Below are positions 34,201-43,505 of a stretch of DNA of 64,000 nt, piece by piece. The position numbers and the translations under genes are program-made. How positions within the stretch are numbered: position 1 is the first letter of the stretch; each line of letters starts with the position of its first letter. Origin of the DNA: Bacteroidota bacterium (GTDB taxonomy: Bacteria > Bacteroidota > Ignavibacteria > Kryptoniales > JAKASW01); assembly GCA_021794075.1 (NCBI GenBank), contig JAJYRM010000009.1:1-64000 (forward strand), read 5' to 3'. Below the pieces are notes generated by a model. That model worked only from the letters and a program-made list of their open reading frames with translations, did no database searches and was not told the origin of the DNA.

Positions 34201-34434
34201 ATGGAAGTCAATGCCGAGAAGATAGACGAAGCGGTTCTCGCGCTTCTTTACCTGACAAGCTTCGAAGAGTACGGAGCAACCCGCGCTTGGAAGAGTCACG
34301 ATTGGGAAGCGCTCAATCGCCTACATGAGAAGGGGCTGATAAGCGATCCGAAAAGCAAGTCTAAATCGGTCATCTTTTCCCCGGAGGGAGCCAAGCTGGG
34401 TGAAGAACTGTTTCACAAACTCTTTAGGAAGTAG
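34201..34434 (+). CDS. DUF6429-like small protein
   Basis: A 77-residue soluble protein: EKIDEAVLALLYLTSF, AWKSHDWEALNRLHEKGLI and SKSVIFSPEGAKLGEELF. This matches what I remember of the DUF6429 family, which looks like a winged-helix-sized domain of unknown role. ATG 34201 begins the conserved part; the frame before it overlaps the end of the LolA-like gene. It closes the plus-strand run before a 475-nt gap. Confidence 0.7.
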   Translation: MEVNAEKIDEAVLALLYLTSFEEYGATRAWKSHDWEALNRLHEKGLISDPKSKSKSVIFSPEGAKLGEELFHKLFRK

Positions 34435-34725
34435 CGTTAAGACGACGCCCAGCTTTCCGGGAAGCGGAAGGGCTGACACTCTTAATGGACGATTGGGTAC
34501 GGGCTTCAGCCGCCCGACGGAGGATTCTTCTTCAGGGTAGGATTCACCCCGCTCTTTACGCTCAAAAGACTATTTCCGTGGGGTGGCATTTCTCTGGGTG
34601 CCCCTTCTTAATTTCACGGTAATCTTGTTTATAGCTTGAGGTCATGTCAGTTCAGATGTTTCCTTGACTCTGTATCACAACATTCCAATGCGCGGCTTTT
34701 CCAGTAATACCACCTCCACTCCTTC
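34435..34725. other. Intergenic region without a recognised gene
   Basis: About 290 nt after the DUF6429 gene with scattered GC-rich short inverted repeats (for example GGGG...CCCC around 34580-34605) but no good terminator, no tRNA and no ORF of interest. The promoter and leader of mutS follow and are listed separately. Confidence 0.5.
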
Positions 34726-34754
34726 TTGATAAACTTTTCCCCCTCAAGTATATT
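34726..34754 (+). promoter_or_regulatory. Sigma70-type promoter of the mutS operon
   Basis: TTGATA (34726-34731) and TATATT (34749-34754) are separated by exactly 17 nt. Transcription should start near 34761, about 150 nt before the mutS ATG. It is the best -35/-10 pair seen in the window. Confidence 0.7.
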
Positions 34755-34760
34755 CTAAAC

Positions 34761-34872
34761 ACACGTGAGAAAGAGAGAGGAAAAGTTTGGACTTAGCTTT
34801 CCCTCCTGTGACAGCGATTGCCGTGGGAGGGTGGGGAAGTCTTCATACCTCGATCTGCCGGAGAAGTCGTGT
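34761..34872 (+). ncRNA. Candidate structured leader or small RNA before mutS
   Basis: Starting at the predicted transcript 5' end, four nested helices can be drawn: ACACG (34761-34765) with CGTGT (34868-34872); GAGG (34777-34780) with CCTC (34848-34851); GGACTT (34789-34794) with AAGTCT (34837-34842, one G-T); and CCCTCC (34801-34806) with GGAGGG (34826-34831). A competing pair TTCCC (34799-34803) with GGGAA (34834-34838) excludes the last. It matches no RNA family that I recognise. It may be a cis-regulatory leader or a separate small RNA; no T-rich terminator follows. Confidence 0.4.
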
Positions 34873-34909
34873 TAAACCAAATCTCAAAACGAGAACCTTA
34901 CGGAAGTGA

Positions 34910-37555
34910 ATGAGTAAAGGCGCTTCAGCTACGCCGTTGATGACGCAATATCGGAAGGTCAAAGACCGATATCCCGACGCAATCGTCCTTTTCAGGATGG
35001 GTGATTTTTATGAGACATTCGAAGACGATGCGAGGATTGCGAGCAGCGTCCTTTCGCTGACATTGACAAGGCGTTCCAACGGCGCCGCGTCCGATGTCCC
35101 GCTCGCAGGATTTCCTCATCATGCGATTAACCAATACCTACCGAAGCTTGTCAAAGCAGGTTACCGTGTCGCCGTCTGCGAGCAGCTCGAAGACCCGAAA
35201 CTTGCCAAGGGAATAGTAAAGCGAGACATTGTGGAAGTCGTTACACCGGGCGTGAATTTTTCGAGCGACTCCGCGAAGACGAACAATTATTTTGCCTCTC
35301 TCATCTCCGACGGTCAGGAATTCGGGCTCGGTTTTTGCGACGCGACGACCGGTGAGTTCGGCTTTGCACAGGGAGAACTCTCGGTACTCGAAACTTACTT
35401 GACTAAGATAGAGCCTCTTGAAGTCGTCCTTCCTCGCGAAGTGTCCGATGAACTTGAGCCTCTCGTTCAACGCGCACTGAAAAGAACGGTAATTACCAGG
35501 CGCGACGATTATATATTCAACTTCGATTACGCGTACGACAAGCTCATCCATCACTTTAATGTCCAGAGCCTCAAGGGATTCGGGCTCGAATCGAGAGAGC
35601 TTGCCGTGCGTGCCTCGGGCGCAGCGCTGGACTATCTTTCTGAGACACAGAACGGAAACCTGTCGCACATCGTTTCTCTGTCTGAGTTTAGCGTCTCCGG
35701 TTTTCTTGAGCTTAACTGGACGAGCCGAAGGCATCTAGAAATTGTCGATTCGACTTCCGACGGCGGTTCCACGCTTCTGAGTGTGCTGGATCTTACATCA
35801 ACGCCCATGGGGGCGAGACTTCTCAGGCGTACGCTCCTCCAGCCGATGAAGGAGGTTGCGTCAATAAACGCCAGGCTCGATGCGGTCGAGGAGGCAATCA
35901 AGAACCACTTGACTTCCAATGAGTTAGGCGAACTCCTCTCCGGATTTGGCGACCTTGAAAGACTCGTCGCAAGAGTCTCCACCAAGCGCGCGAATCCACG
36001 AGACATCGGATCGCTTCGCGTTATGCTTGAGAGGCTCCCTGGTATTAAGACCTTGGTTGAAAATTTCAAATTACCTGAGTGGCAATCTGCGAGTTCGGCT
36101 ATAAATCTTGAAGAGTCACTTCTTAAGCGCCTGAAGGACTCGCTGGCGGATGACCTCCCGGTTCAGGCGTCCGACGGCGGTGTGATAAGAAAGGGATACA
36201 ACGCCGAACTTGACGAGCTGCGCGGTCTGGCGTTCAATGCAAAGGATTGGATCGCCCGAATGCAGGTGACCGAGCGTGAACGCACAGGGATCTCATCGCT
36301 TAAAGTCGATTACAATTCCGTGTTTGGCTACTATATCGAAGTTACTAAGTCTAACCTTTCCCGAGTCCCGGAAAACTATATTCGGAAGCAGACGCTTGTC
36401 AACGCGGAGCGCTTCATCACTCAGGAACTGAAGGAGTATGAAGAGAAGGTACTCCACGCCGAGGAGAGAATACAGAAGCTGGAGCTCCAGCTTTTTGAAG
36501 AGCTTCGAGATGAGGTCGCCTGTCATTCTTCGTCTCTCCTGGCGACATCGCGAGCGATTGCGCTCTCCGACATGCTCATTGCATTTGCCAAGGGAGCCGC
36601 GGAGAACAATTACGTCAGACCGATTGTCGATGAATCACTCGATCTGGAAATTGAGGCGGGCCGCCATCCCGTGGTCGAGAAACTTCTTCCGAGCGGTGAA
36701 ACTTTCGTCCCGAATGACATCACTTTGAAGGAGGGGGAAGCTCAGATCGCGTTGATAACCGGTCCGAATATGGCAGGCAAAAGTGTTTACATAAGACAGG
36801 TGGCGGTAATCGTGCTCATGGCGCAGGCGGGCTCTTTCGTCCCGGCGAAGCGGGCGAGGATGGGCGTCGTCGATAAAATATTCACGAGGGTCGGAGCTTC
36901 CGATAACATAAGCGCGGGCGAAAGCACTTTCATGGTGGAAATGCAGGAGGCCGCGAACATATTGAACAACTCGACCACAAGAAGTATTGTTCTCCTGGAT
37001 GAGATAGGAAGAGGAACAAGCACGTTCGACGGGGTATCTATCGCGTGGTCCATAGTTGAGTACTTACACCAGAATCCCGCCAGGGCGGCGCGAACTCTTT
37101 TTGCCACGCATTACCACGAGTTGAACGAACTTTCCGAGTTGTACCCTCGCGTCAAAAACCTAAAGGCAGACGTCAGGGAGTACGGGGGCAAGGTGATCTT
37201 CCTTCACAAGATCGCTGAAGGGAGCGCCGACCACAGCTACGGCATACATGTCGCGGAGATGGCGGGACTTCCGAAAGCCGTGACGTCAAGGGCAAAGGAA
37301 ATCCTGAAAAATCTCGAATCATTTGAGTTATCCGCGACTGAATCGGCCGCGGCTTCGGCGCAGCAGCCAGTGAGGATGCCGAAACCGCGAAGGGTTGTGC
37401 CGAAAAGCAGGGAAGGCGAAATGCAGATAGAGCTATTCTCCATCGGAGATGAGGAGCTCAGAAAAAAAATTGAAGGCGTGGATCTCAACAATCTTACGCC
37501 AGTTGAAGCGCTCAATAAGATCGCCGAGTTCAAAAAGATCATAGCGAAGGAGTAA
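34910..37555 (+). CDS. mutS: DNA mismatch repair protein MutS
   Basis: An 881-residue mismatch-recognition ATPase of usual MutS length. The N-terminal mismatch-binding motif is MGDFYETF. The core and clamp follow (FGYYIEVTKSN). The ATPase has TGPNMAGKSVYIRQ (Walker A), LLDEIGRGTSTFDG (Walker B and signature) and FATHYHEL. A helix-turn-helix dimer region (AEGSADHSYGIHVAEMAGLP) and a C-terminal tail with EALNKIAEFKK end the protein. ATG 34910 follows a long leader. It is the first gene of a six-gene run, with HerA 2 nt after its stop. Confidence 0.97.
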   Translation: MSKGASATPLMTQYRKVKDRYPDAIVLFRMGDFYETFEDDARIASSVLSLTLTRRSNGAASDVPLAGFPHHAINQYLPKLVKAGYRVAVCEQLEDPKLAKGIVKRDIVEVVTPGVNFSSDSAKTNNYFASLISDGQEFGLGFCDATTGEFGFAQGELSVLETYLTKIEPLEVVLPREVSDELEPLVQRALKRTVITRRDDYIFNFDYAYDKLIHHFNVQSLKGFGLESRELAVRASGAALDYLSETQNGNLSHIVSLSEFSVSGFLELNWTSRRHLEIVDSTSDGGSTLLSVLDLTSTPMGARLLRRTLLQPMKEVASINARLDAVEEAIKNHLTSNELGELLSGFGDLERLVARVSTKRANPRDIGSLRVMLERLPGIKTLVENFKLPEWQSASSAINLEESLLKRLKDSLADDLPVQASDGGVIRKGYNAELDELRGLAFNAKDWIARMQVTERERTGISSLKVDYNSVFGYYIEVTKSNLSRVPENYIRKQTLVNAERFITQELKEYEEKVLHAEERIQKLELQLFEELRDEVACHSSSLLATSRAIALSDMLIAFAKGAAENNYVRPIVDESLDLEIEAGRHPVVEKLLPSGETFVPNDITLKEGEAQIALITGPNMAGKSVYIRQVAVIVLMAQAGSFVPAKRARMGVVDKIFTRVGASDNISAGESTFMVEMQEAANILNNSTTRSIVLLDEIGRGTSTFDGVSIAWSIVEYLHQNPARAARTLFATHYHELNELSELYPRVKNLKADVREYGGKVIFLHKIAEGSADHSYGIHVAEMAGLPKAVTSRAKEILKNLESFELSATESAAASAQQPVRMPKPRRVVPKSREGEMQIELFSIGDEELRKKIEGVDLNNLTPVEALNKIAEFKKIIAKE

Positions 37556-37557
37556 AA

Positions 37558-39078
37558 ATGGAACCAACGGGCAAAGTCGTGTCGATTCACGGAGCCACCA
37601 TCGTCGGAGAGACAAACTCCGCGCAGACCTTCAGTGTCGGTTCCTACGTCTCAGTCATCTTGGAGGAGAGCAAGCTTCTCGGTGTGATAACGTCACTGGA
37701 ACTCGCGAGCGAAGAACGAATCAGATTCACCGCCAACCTCTTCGGAAAGTTCAGCGGTGGAAGGTACTCGCGCGGGACGGAGGAACTCCCCTATCCAGGC
37801 GCCCCCATTGAGGTTCCGGAAGACAGCGAGCTCGACTTGATATTCAACACGCACAGGAGATACGACTTCGCGTTGGGTGAAATTTCTCTCTTGAAGGGGA
37901 AAAGAAATTACATGGACCCTGACCGGTTCTTCAGCAGACATGTATCCGTCGTTGGAGCTACGGGGTCCGGCAAATCGTGCGCGGTGGCCACGATACTTCA
38001 GAAAGTCGCAAAACTCCCGGGCGCGAGAATCATCCTTCTCGATCTGCACGATGAGTACAGCGAAGCGTTCGGAGATCTGGCCGAGAAGGTGAATATCGGC
38101 GACTTCGAGCTTCCATACTGGACGATGAACTTCGACGAGCTCGTGGAGACTTTTATTGATCCGGATGACCCGGCGGCGAAGAGCGAAGCGGTCGTCATGT
38201 CTGAAATTCTGTTAAACAGCAAACGATCGAAGAACGTCGCGTACAAAGACAGCCTTACGATTGATTCGCCGGTATATTTCGATTTGTCGGATATCAAGGT
38301 AAAGATGCAGGCGCTCGATACCGAGAGACTGCCGAACGGGAAGGAAGGACCCTTCTACGGAAGTTTCACGAGGTTCCTTTTTAAGTTCGATACGAAAGTG
38401 AACGACAAGAGGTTCGAGTTTCTGTTCAAGCCGAAGAAGTTCAAGACCACGGAAACGTTTTCCCAATTCCTGGAGCTCCTTTTCGGGTTGAAGTCTGGCA
38501 AATCGCTGGTCGTGCTGAATCTAAGCAACGTGCCTCCGGAAGTAATCAACGCGATAGCTTCGCTTCTTTCCAGACTTGTCTTCGATTTTAACATGTGGAA
38601 CAAATATCGCGCGAACCTTCCCATACTGCTTGTTCTCGAAGAGGCCCATAACTATTTGAACACGAGAAATTCATCGCAGACCGCGCGGCGGACCATCGAA
38701 CGCGTTGTCAAAGAAGGAAGAAAGTACGGCGTGAGCGTAATGATAGTCAGTCAGCGCCCTCTGGACATAGCCGAATCGATAATGTCGCAATGCACGAACT
38801 TTGTTGTGATGCGCTTGTCGAACCCCGATGACCAGGCGTACATCGGGAAGCTCGTGCCTGAATCCATGGTGGACCTGTTGGACATCATTCCCGCACTCAA
38901 ACAGGGAGAGGCGCTCCTGATTGGGGACGCGTGCATCCTTCCGGTCCGTACAAAACTTGATGCTCCCGATCCGTTTCCCAAAAGCAAGGACGTTGACTTC
39001 TACACCAAGTGGAGTATCCTCCCTCCCGCGGTGGATCTTGACAATGTAGTAGAACGTTGGAGAAAGATTAGTTACTAA
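37558..39078 (+). CDS. HerA-like ATPase (DUF87/FtsK-HerA superfamily)
   Basis: A 506-residue hexameric-type ATPase. An N-terminal HAS-barrel-like beta domain (1-100) precedes Walker A GATGSGKS (133-140), Walker B VLEEAH (Glu361, Glu362) and SQRP, followed by the arginine-bearing ERVVKEGRKYGVSVM region. It belongs to the HerA/DUF87 group that drives DNA end resection or translocation. The usual partner NurA, or Sir2/nuclease partners of defence types, is absent. Its neighbours are mutS and a PP2C phosphatase. It begins 2 nt after mutS and ends directly before the next ATG. Confidence 0.85.
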   Translation: MEPTGKVVSIHGATIVGETNSAQTFSVGSYVSVILEESKLLGVITSLELASEERIRFTANLFGKFSGGRYSRGTEELPYPGAPIEVPEDSELDLIFNTHRRYDFALGEISLLKGKRNYMDPDRFFSRHVSVVGATGSGKSCAVATILQKVAKLPGARIILLDLHDEYSEAFGDLAEKVNIGDFELPYWTMNFDELVETFIDPDDPAAKSEAVVMSEILLNSKRSKNVAYKDSLTIDSPVYFDLSDIKVKMQALDTERLPNGKEGPFYGSFTRFLFKFDTKVNDKRFEFLFKPKKFKTTETFSQFLELLFGLKSGKSLVVLNLSNVPPEVINAIASLLSRLVFDFNMWNKYRANLPILLVLEEAHNYLNTRNSSQTARRTIERVVKEGRKYGVSVMIVSQRPLDIAESIMSQCTNFVVMRLSNPDDQAYIGKLVPESMVDLLDIIPALKQGEALLIGDACILPVRTKLDAPDPFPKSKDVDFYTKWSILPPAVDLDNVVERWRKISY

Positions 39079-40311
39079 ATGAATCAAAGACAATTATTTC
39101 ACGCCATCGAACATGTCGCTTCGAAAGATTACAGGTCAGACGAAGAGTTACTTGAGAGTGTCGTACGAGAGATAGCAAATTCGGATCAGATACGGATTAA
39201 GGGGGGAAGGATATGGAAGCTTATTCCCCGAAAGAATGCCTATATTCTCGTGCGCCAGCTTGGCAAGATGAAGCCGTTGGAAGAAAATTATATGATAAAA
39301 GTCTCGGACTATCCGGATTTTATTAGGATCGGGAACGAGAAGACGCTTCTGAGTCTCGAGAAGAATGCCGACCTCCGGAAGGGAGGCATAATGAAATACT
39401 CCGCCACGGGCGTCGGCGACAAAACCAAGGTTAAGGGGATACCGCTGTACCAGTACATTCTCTCTTTCAATACCGAGGAAGAGGACCAGGGGCTTTTCGA
39501 TACTCTAAACGTCATCGGAAGCGCCGTAACGGCGGTGCTGCGCGGAAGACACGCGCTCGCGCGCACGAAGCAGCTTGAACAGGATATGGATCAAGCGCGA
39601 GAGATTCAGCGAAGCATCTTGCCTGAGCATGAGTATAAGTACGGCGCGTTTCAACTTTTCGGCGTGTCGCTGCCGGAACGAGTGGTCGGAGGAGATTTCT
39701 TCGACTACATTACTGCCGGCGAGGAAGGAGAATGGCTTGGAGTGGCCGTTGGAGACGCGGCCAGCAAAGGACTCAGTGCCGCCGTCGAAGCATTGTACGT
39801 CTCCGGCGCCCTGAAAATGGGCGTAGAGCTCCAAACAAATATGTCCTCACTCGTCCGGAAGATTAATAATCTCGTGAACTCGACTTTCTCCGATTCCCGT
39901 TTTGTTACCCTCTTCTACGGCGAGTTCACCGACAGCAAGAGCGGACTCTTTCTCTACGTAAATGCCGGACATAATCCTCCGATGTTTTATCGGAAATCTA
40001 CAGGAGAGGTTACGCAGTTAATTACGACGGGACCGGCTCTCGGCATCGCGCCGAACGCCAAGTACAGCATTGGAAACGTCAATTTCGAGAAGGACGACGT
40101 GTTACTACTTTACACCGACGGCGTGTCCGAAGCGAGCGACAGCAATTTCACCCTGTACGGCGAAGAAAAGTTGAAGAAAAAACTCTCGGAAGTGGCAAGC
40201 CTCGAACCGAAGAGAATGTGTTACGAAATACTCGACTCAGTCCAGCGGTTTTCCGCGTCTTCGGCTTATGCGGACGATAAGACGATAGTCGTGATAAAGA
40301 GAATGGCATAG
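39079..40311 (+). CDS. PP2C-type (SpoIIE/RsbU) protein phosphatase
   Basis: A 410-residue signalling phosphatase. Residues 1-165 form a sensory part (GAF-like in pattern: ILSFNTEEEDQGLFDTLN...). A coiled-coil linker (KQLEQDMDQAREIQRSILP) is typical of RsbU-type enzymes, and the catalytic domain has GGDFFDY, GDAASKGLSAA, NAGHNPP and LLLYTDGVSEA with its Mn-binding Asp residues. Such phosphatases act on anti-anti-sigma (STAS) proteins, but none is encoded nearby. ATG 39079 follows the HerA stop directly. Confidence 0.9.
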   Translation: MNQRQLFHAIEHVASKDYRSDEELLESVVREIANSDQIRIKGGRIWKLIPRKNAYILVRQLGKMKPLEENYMIKVSDYPDFIRIGNEKTLLSLEKNADLRKGGIMKYSATGVGDKTKVKGIPLYQYILSFNTEEEDQGLFDTLNVIGSAVTAVLRGRHALARTKQLEQDMDQAREIQRSILPEHEYKYGAFQLFGVSLPERVVGGDFFDYITAGEEGEWLGVAVGDAASKGLSAAVEALYVSGALKMGVELQTNMSSLVRKINNLVNSTFSDSRFVTLFYGEFTDSKSGLFLYVNAGHNPPMFYRKSTGEVTQLITTGPALGIAPNAKYSIGNVNFEKDDVLLLYTDGVSEASDSNFTLYGEEKLKKKLSEVASLEPKRMCYEILDSVQRFSASSAYADDKTIVVIKRMA

Positions 40312-40319
40312 GAGGTCCG

Positions 40320-41882
40320 ATGTCTGAGGAGGCAGTTCGGCTTCAAGATAAATATATCGTCGATCCGGCTCACGCGCCGGGCGTGAAACTGGTGAAGGCG
40401 TTCTCGAACGCTTTCAAAAACGTAATCGCAACAGCCCGGACGTGTTATTCATCTAAAGGTATTATCGAAGATGAAACTGTCGACGTGGAGAAATATGCCG
40501 ACCTGGCAAGAAGTATTTACGATGCCGGTCACCACACCACTTTTCAGCATGCCGCATTTCAATTCGAGCTGTCAAATGTGTCGAGACAGTTCCTCTGGTC
40601 ATTTCTTCACTCACACCCTTTCTACAATTCTGAGCAAGTCAGCCAGAGGTACGTGGAAGTTAAAGAAGGAAATTTCTTCATCCCTTCGCTAAAGGGTGAG
40701 GCCTTGGACATTTATCTGAAGGCTGTGGCAAGACAGCACGAGGCATACAGACAACTGGTTGACCTCCTTGCAAAGCCCGCGGCAGACGAGTATTTCAAGA
40801 GATTTCCGCGGAGGATAGGCGATAAACGCTTTTCCGGAGAGATCAAGAAAAAGGCGCAGGAAATAGCAAGATACGTCCTACCGGTTGCTACCTTTTCTTA
40901 CCTGTATCATACCGTTAGCGGCTTAACCCTCCTTCGGTACGCGAAGATGCAAAACGCAGGCGATACCTCTCCCGAGCAGAGGCGGGTAGTCAGCATGATG
41001 GTAGACGAGCTTCTCAAATTTGATCCGAACTATAGAATAGTTCTTGAGGAGCCTCTTGATGAAAAGTCCTTCGTTGAGTACGAGTACAGGAATTCTGGAG
41101 TCGGTTCGAAATTCATCGAGGAGTTCGACAAGGACCTGGAAGGACATACTTCAAGGCTCGTCGATTACAAGAGCAATTCTCAGAAAGTAATCGCGGATGC
41201 GGTCAGGGAGGTATTGGGCGTCACTTCCGCCGAGCTATCCGATTCGGAAGCGATAGACATCGCCATCAATCCCGCGAGGAATAAAGTATTGGGAAACTCT
41301 ATAGTGCTGACGACACACGATAAGATTTCCCGCGTCCTGTATCATGCATCTTACACATTCAAGAAAAAGCTCAGCCACACGGCGGACTCGCAGGACCAGC
41401 GCCACAGGATGACTCCGGCGTCGAGGCCCATTATCGCGGAACACCTGCGCGAAGATCCGGATTATATCATGCCGGCCCTGGTCCGCATGGAGAACGAGGC
41501 GGAGAGCCTTTACTCAGAGACCATGAAATTCACCTGGGATTCCATAAACAAACTTGTCTCGCTTGGAGTGGACAAGGAGTCCGCGGCGTATCTCTTGCCA
41601 AACGCCTTTCCGATTAGATTCACTGAGTCAGCGGATCTTTTGAACCTTCATCACAAAATCGAGATGCGGCTCTGCTACAATGCGCAGGAAGAGATCTGGA
41701 GAGCGTCGCTTGATGAGGTGGAGCAGATCAAGAAGATTCATCCTGGCTTGGGAAGCTATCTCTTGCCGCCTTGCAGCATAAGGCTTCTCGCGGGGACAAA
41801 ACCATTCTGCCCTGAAGGGAAGCGGTACTGCGGCGTTCCGGTCTGGAAGCTGGACACTTCGGAGTACGATAGGACGATTTGA
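40320..41882 (+). CDS. Tandem ThyX-domain thymidylate synthase-like protein
   Basis: A 520-residue protein made of two ThyX-like halves. ThyX uses FAD and methylenetetrahydrofolate to make dTMP. The N-terminal half (to about 250) shows AGHHTTFQHAAFQFELSNVSRQ and NSEQVSQRYVEV, but the ThyX RHR is replaced by HSH-like residues. The C-terminal half carries QRHRMTPASRP and a later ThyX-like CYNAQEEIWR. AGGAGG lies 4 nt before ATG 40320. No other thymidylate synthase is in the window. It is probably the organism's FAD-dependent thymidylate synthase, but the broken first half makes the exact reaction uncertain. Confidence 0.8.
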   Translation: MSEEAVRLQDKYIVDPAHAPGVKLVKAFSNAFKNVIATARTCYSSKGIIEDETVDVEKYADLARSIYDAGHHTTFQHAAFQFELSNVSRQFLWSFLHSHPFYNSEQVSQRYVEVKEGNFFIPSLKGEALDIYLKAVARQHEAYRQLVDLLAKPAADEYFKRFPRRIGDKRFSGEIKKKAQEIARYVLPVATFSYLYHTVSGLTLLRYAKMQNAGDTSPEQRRVVSMMVDELLKFDPNYRIVLEEPLDEKSFVEYEYRNSGVGSKFIEEFDKDLEGHTSRLVDYKSNSQKVIADAVREVLGVTSAELSDSEAIDIAINPARNKVLGNSIVLTTHDKISRVLYHASYTFKKKLSHTADSQDQRHRMTPASRPIIAEHLREDPDYIMPALVRMENEAESLYSETMKFTWDSINKLVSLGVDKESAAYLLPNAFPIRFTESADLLNLHHKIEMRLCYNAQEEIWRASLDEVEQIKKIHPGLGSYLLPPCSIRLLAGTKPFCPEGKRYCGVPVWKLDTSEYDRTI

Positions 41883-41888
41883 GCGTAA

Positions 41889-43505
41889 ATGCTTAAAGTC
41901 TTCTACCTCCTCTCAGTCTTTTTCATAATGTTTGTAGTTACGGGCTACACCTATTACCGTCAGAAGCGCGGCGGCTACCTGGTGCTGCCGGGGTGGAAGT
42001 TCATACCTATCGGGCTTTTTTTTGTGACCGGGGGTATGGCTATGGAGGCAATCCACTCGCTGATCGCCGTGAACGGCGGGTGGGATCTTGCGTTTGAGAT
42101 CGTTCAGAATTACGGGATGTACCTCCCAGGCGTAGCTCTGGTCGGATTCGGCACTATCCGTGTGATACCCGCGATGGACGCTTACATCGCAAGTCTTGCG
42201 GACAAGAAGATCATGGACCAGAATAAGATATTCACGAAGCACCTGCTGAAACTCCAGGAGAACAGCATGGCGCTCGCGTCGCCCGGAAGCGTCCAGGATG
42301 TTCTCCAAAGAATAGTGTCTAACGCGCAGGAGGTGACCGGAGCATATTTTTCCGCGTTGCTGCTTTTCAATCCGCGCACCGATACTCTGAATTCTAGTTA
42401 CTATGCGGGGAACGGGAGTGATGTCCTTCAGAAGGTAGTCGATATTCTGGATATTGACCTGAGGAATATTGAACTTCCTGCCGAGAAGATCGACTTCTTG
42501 AGAAACATTGCGCGAGGAGGGAAGCCGTACTTTGGGACCGACATCGATGAGCTTCTTACCTTTTACGTAGGCGAAAGGGAAGTACCGGCATCGATAAGGA
42601 AGTGGGATCTGCAGAGATACGTGCTCGTGCCGCTGCAAGTCGACGGTGTTCCTGACGGACTCCTCTGCTATTTATTCAAATCGGCTGATTACTCCAGCGC
42701 GCTTCTCGAGCTTTTCGCGCACCAATGCTCGCTCGCGCTCAGGAACGCTAGGCTGTTCGATGAGATGCAGCAAAATACTATCGCTCTCGAGATTCAGAGA
42801 CGGAAGGCGGAAAACGCAAACAGATCTAAGACGGAGTTTCTTGCGAATATGAGCCACGAACTTCGCACGCCGCTTAATGCGATAATTGGTTTCAGTGAAA
42901 TACTTCAAACCGACATGTCGGAAATGCCGCCCGAAATGGCGCGACAGTTTACGGAGAATATAAACAGGAGCGGGAGGCATCTGCTCGAACTTGTAAATGA
43001 TCTTCTTGACCTATCGAGACTCGAAATCGGAAGGATGAGGCTCGAAAAGTCGCACTTCCAGTTGAAGGAGGAACTCCTGCAAGCTGTGAAAATAGTTGAG
43101 CCCATGGGGCTTGAAAAGAGCATTCAGTTCGATACCGCGGTCGAAGATTCGATCTCCGAAGTTTACGCCGATCCGCAGAAACTACGACAAATAGTAATCA
43201 ATCTTCTTTCAAATGCGGTGAAGTTCAGCCATCAGGACGGTACGATCAATCTGAAGGTTTGGCGGAATTCGAGTTCGCTCCATTTCTGCGTAGAAGATTT
43301 TGGGATGGGCATTAAGAAAGAAGACATCGACAGACTTTTCACGCCTTTCGAACAGCTGACCCAAAATCCATACGCGAAAAAGTACCGCGGGGTCGGGCTC
43401 GGATTGGCTCTTACGCGCAGACTTGTTGAGCTTCACGGGGGAAGGGTTTGGGCGGAGAGCGAAGTTGGAAAAGGATCAAAATTTTATTTCACGTTGCCTC
43501 AATAA
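41889..43505 (+). CDS. Sensor histidine kinase with GAF domain
   Basis: A 538-residue kinase with two or three N-terminal membrane helices (5-20, 38-58, 78-92), a GAF domain (about 125-290), a coiled coil and HisKA with NMSHELRTPLNAI. The ATPase has NLLSNAVKFS (N box), DFGMGI (G1), FEQL (F box) and GVGLGLALTRRL (G2). The first residues resemble no named sensor. Response regulators are absent nearby. It starts 6 nt after the ThyX gene and its stop overlaps the helicase start, so it belongs to the mutS operon. Confidence 0.9.
   Translation: MLKVFYLLSVFFIMFVVTGYTYYRQKRGGYLVLPGWKFIPIGLFFVTGGMAMEAIHSLIAVNGGWDLAFEIVQNYGMYLPGVALVGFGTIRVIPAMDAYIASLADKKIMDQNKIFTKHLLKLQENSMALASPGSVQDVLQRIVSNAQEVTGAYFSALLLFNPRTDTLNSSYYAGNGSDVLQKVVDILDIDLRNIELPAEKIDFLRNIARGGKPYFGTDIDELLTFYVGEREVPASIRKWDLQRYVLVPLQVDGVPDGLLCYLFKSADYSSALLELFAHQCSLALRNARLFDEMQQNTIALEIQRRKAENANRSKTEFLANMSHELRTPLNAIIGFSEILQTDMSEMPPEMARQFTENINRSGRHLLELVNDLLDLSRLEIGRMRLEKSHFQLKEELLQAVKIVEPMGLEKSIQFDTAVEDSISEVYADPQKLRQIVINLLSNAVKFSHQDGTINLKVWRNSSSLHFCVEDFGMGIKKEDIDRLFTPFEQLTQNPYAKKYRGVGLGLALTRRLVELHGGRVWAESEVGKGSKFYFTLPQ

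Noticed and set aside
34761-34872. Cobalamin riboswitch upstream of mutS
   Set aside because: Only the GGGGAAGTC and ATCTGCCGG parts resemble the 3' end of the class; the conserved GGTG/AATCC core and P3-P5 helices are absent.
34761-34872. 6S RNA
   Set aside because: A long hairpin with a bulged centre can be drawn, but it is only about 112 nt, and no 6S-specific bubble sequence or terminator was seen.
37558-40311. HerA-based defence island
   Set aside because: No Sir2, DUF4297, NurA or other nuclease is adjacent, and the neighbours are mutS and housekeeping-type genes.
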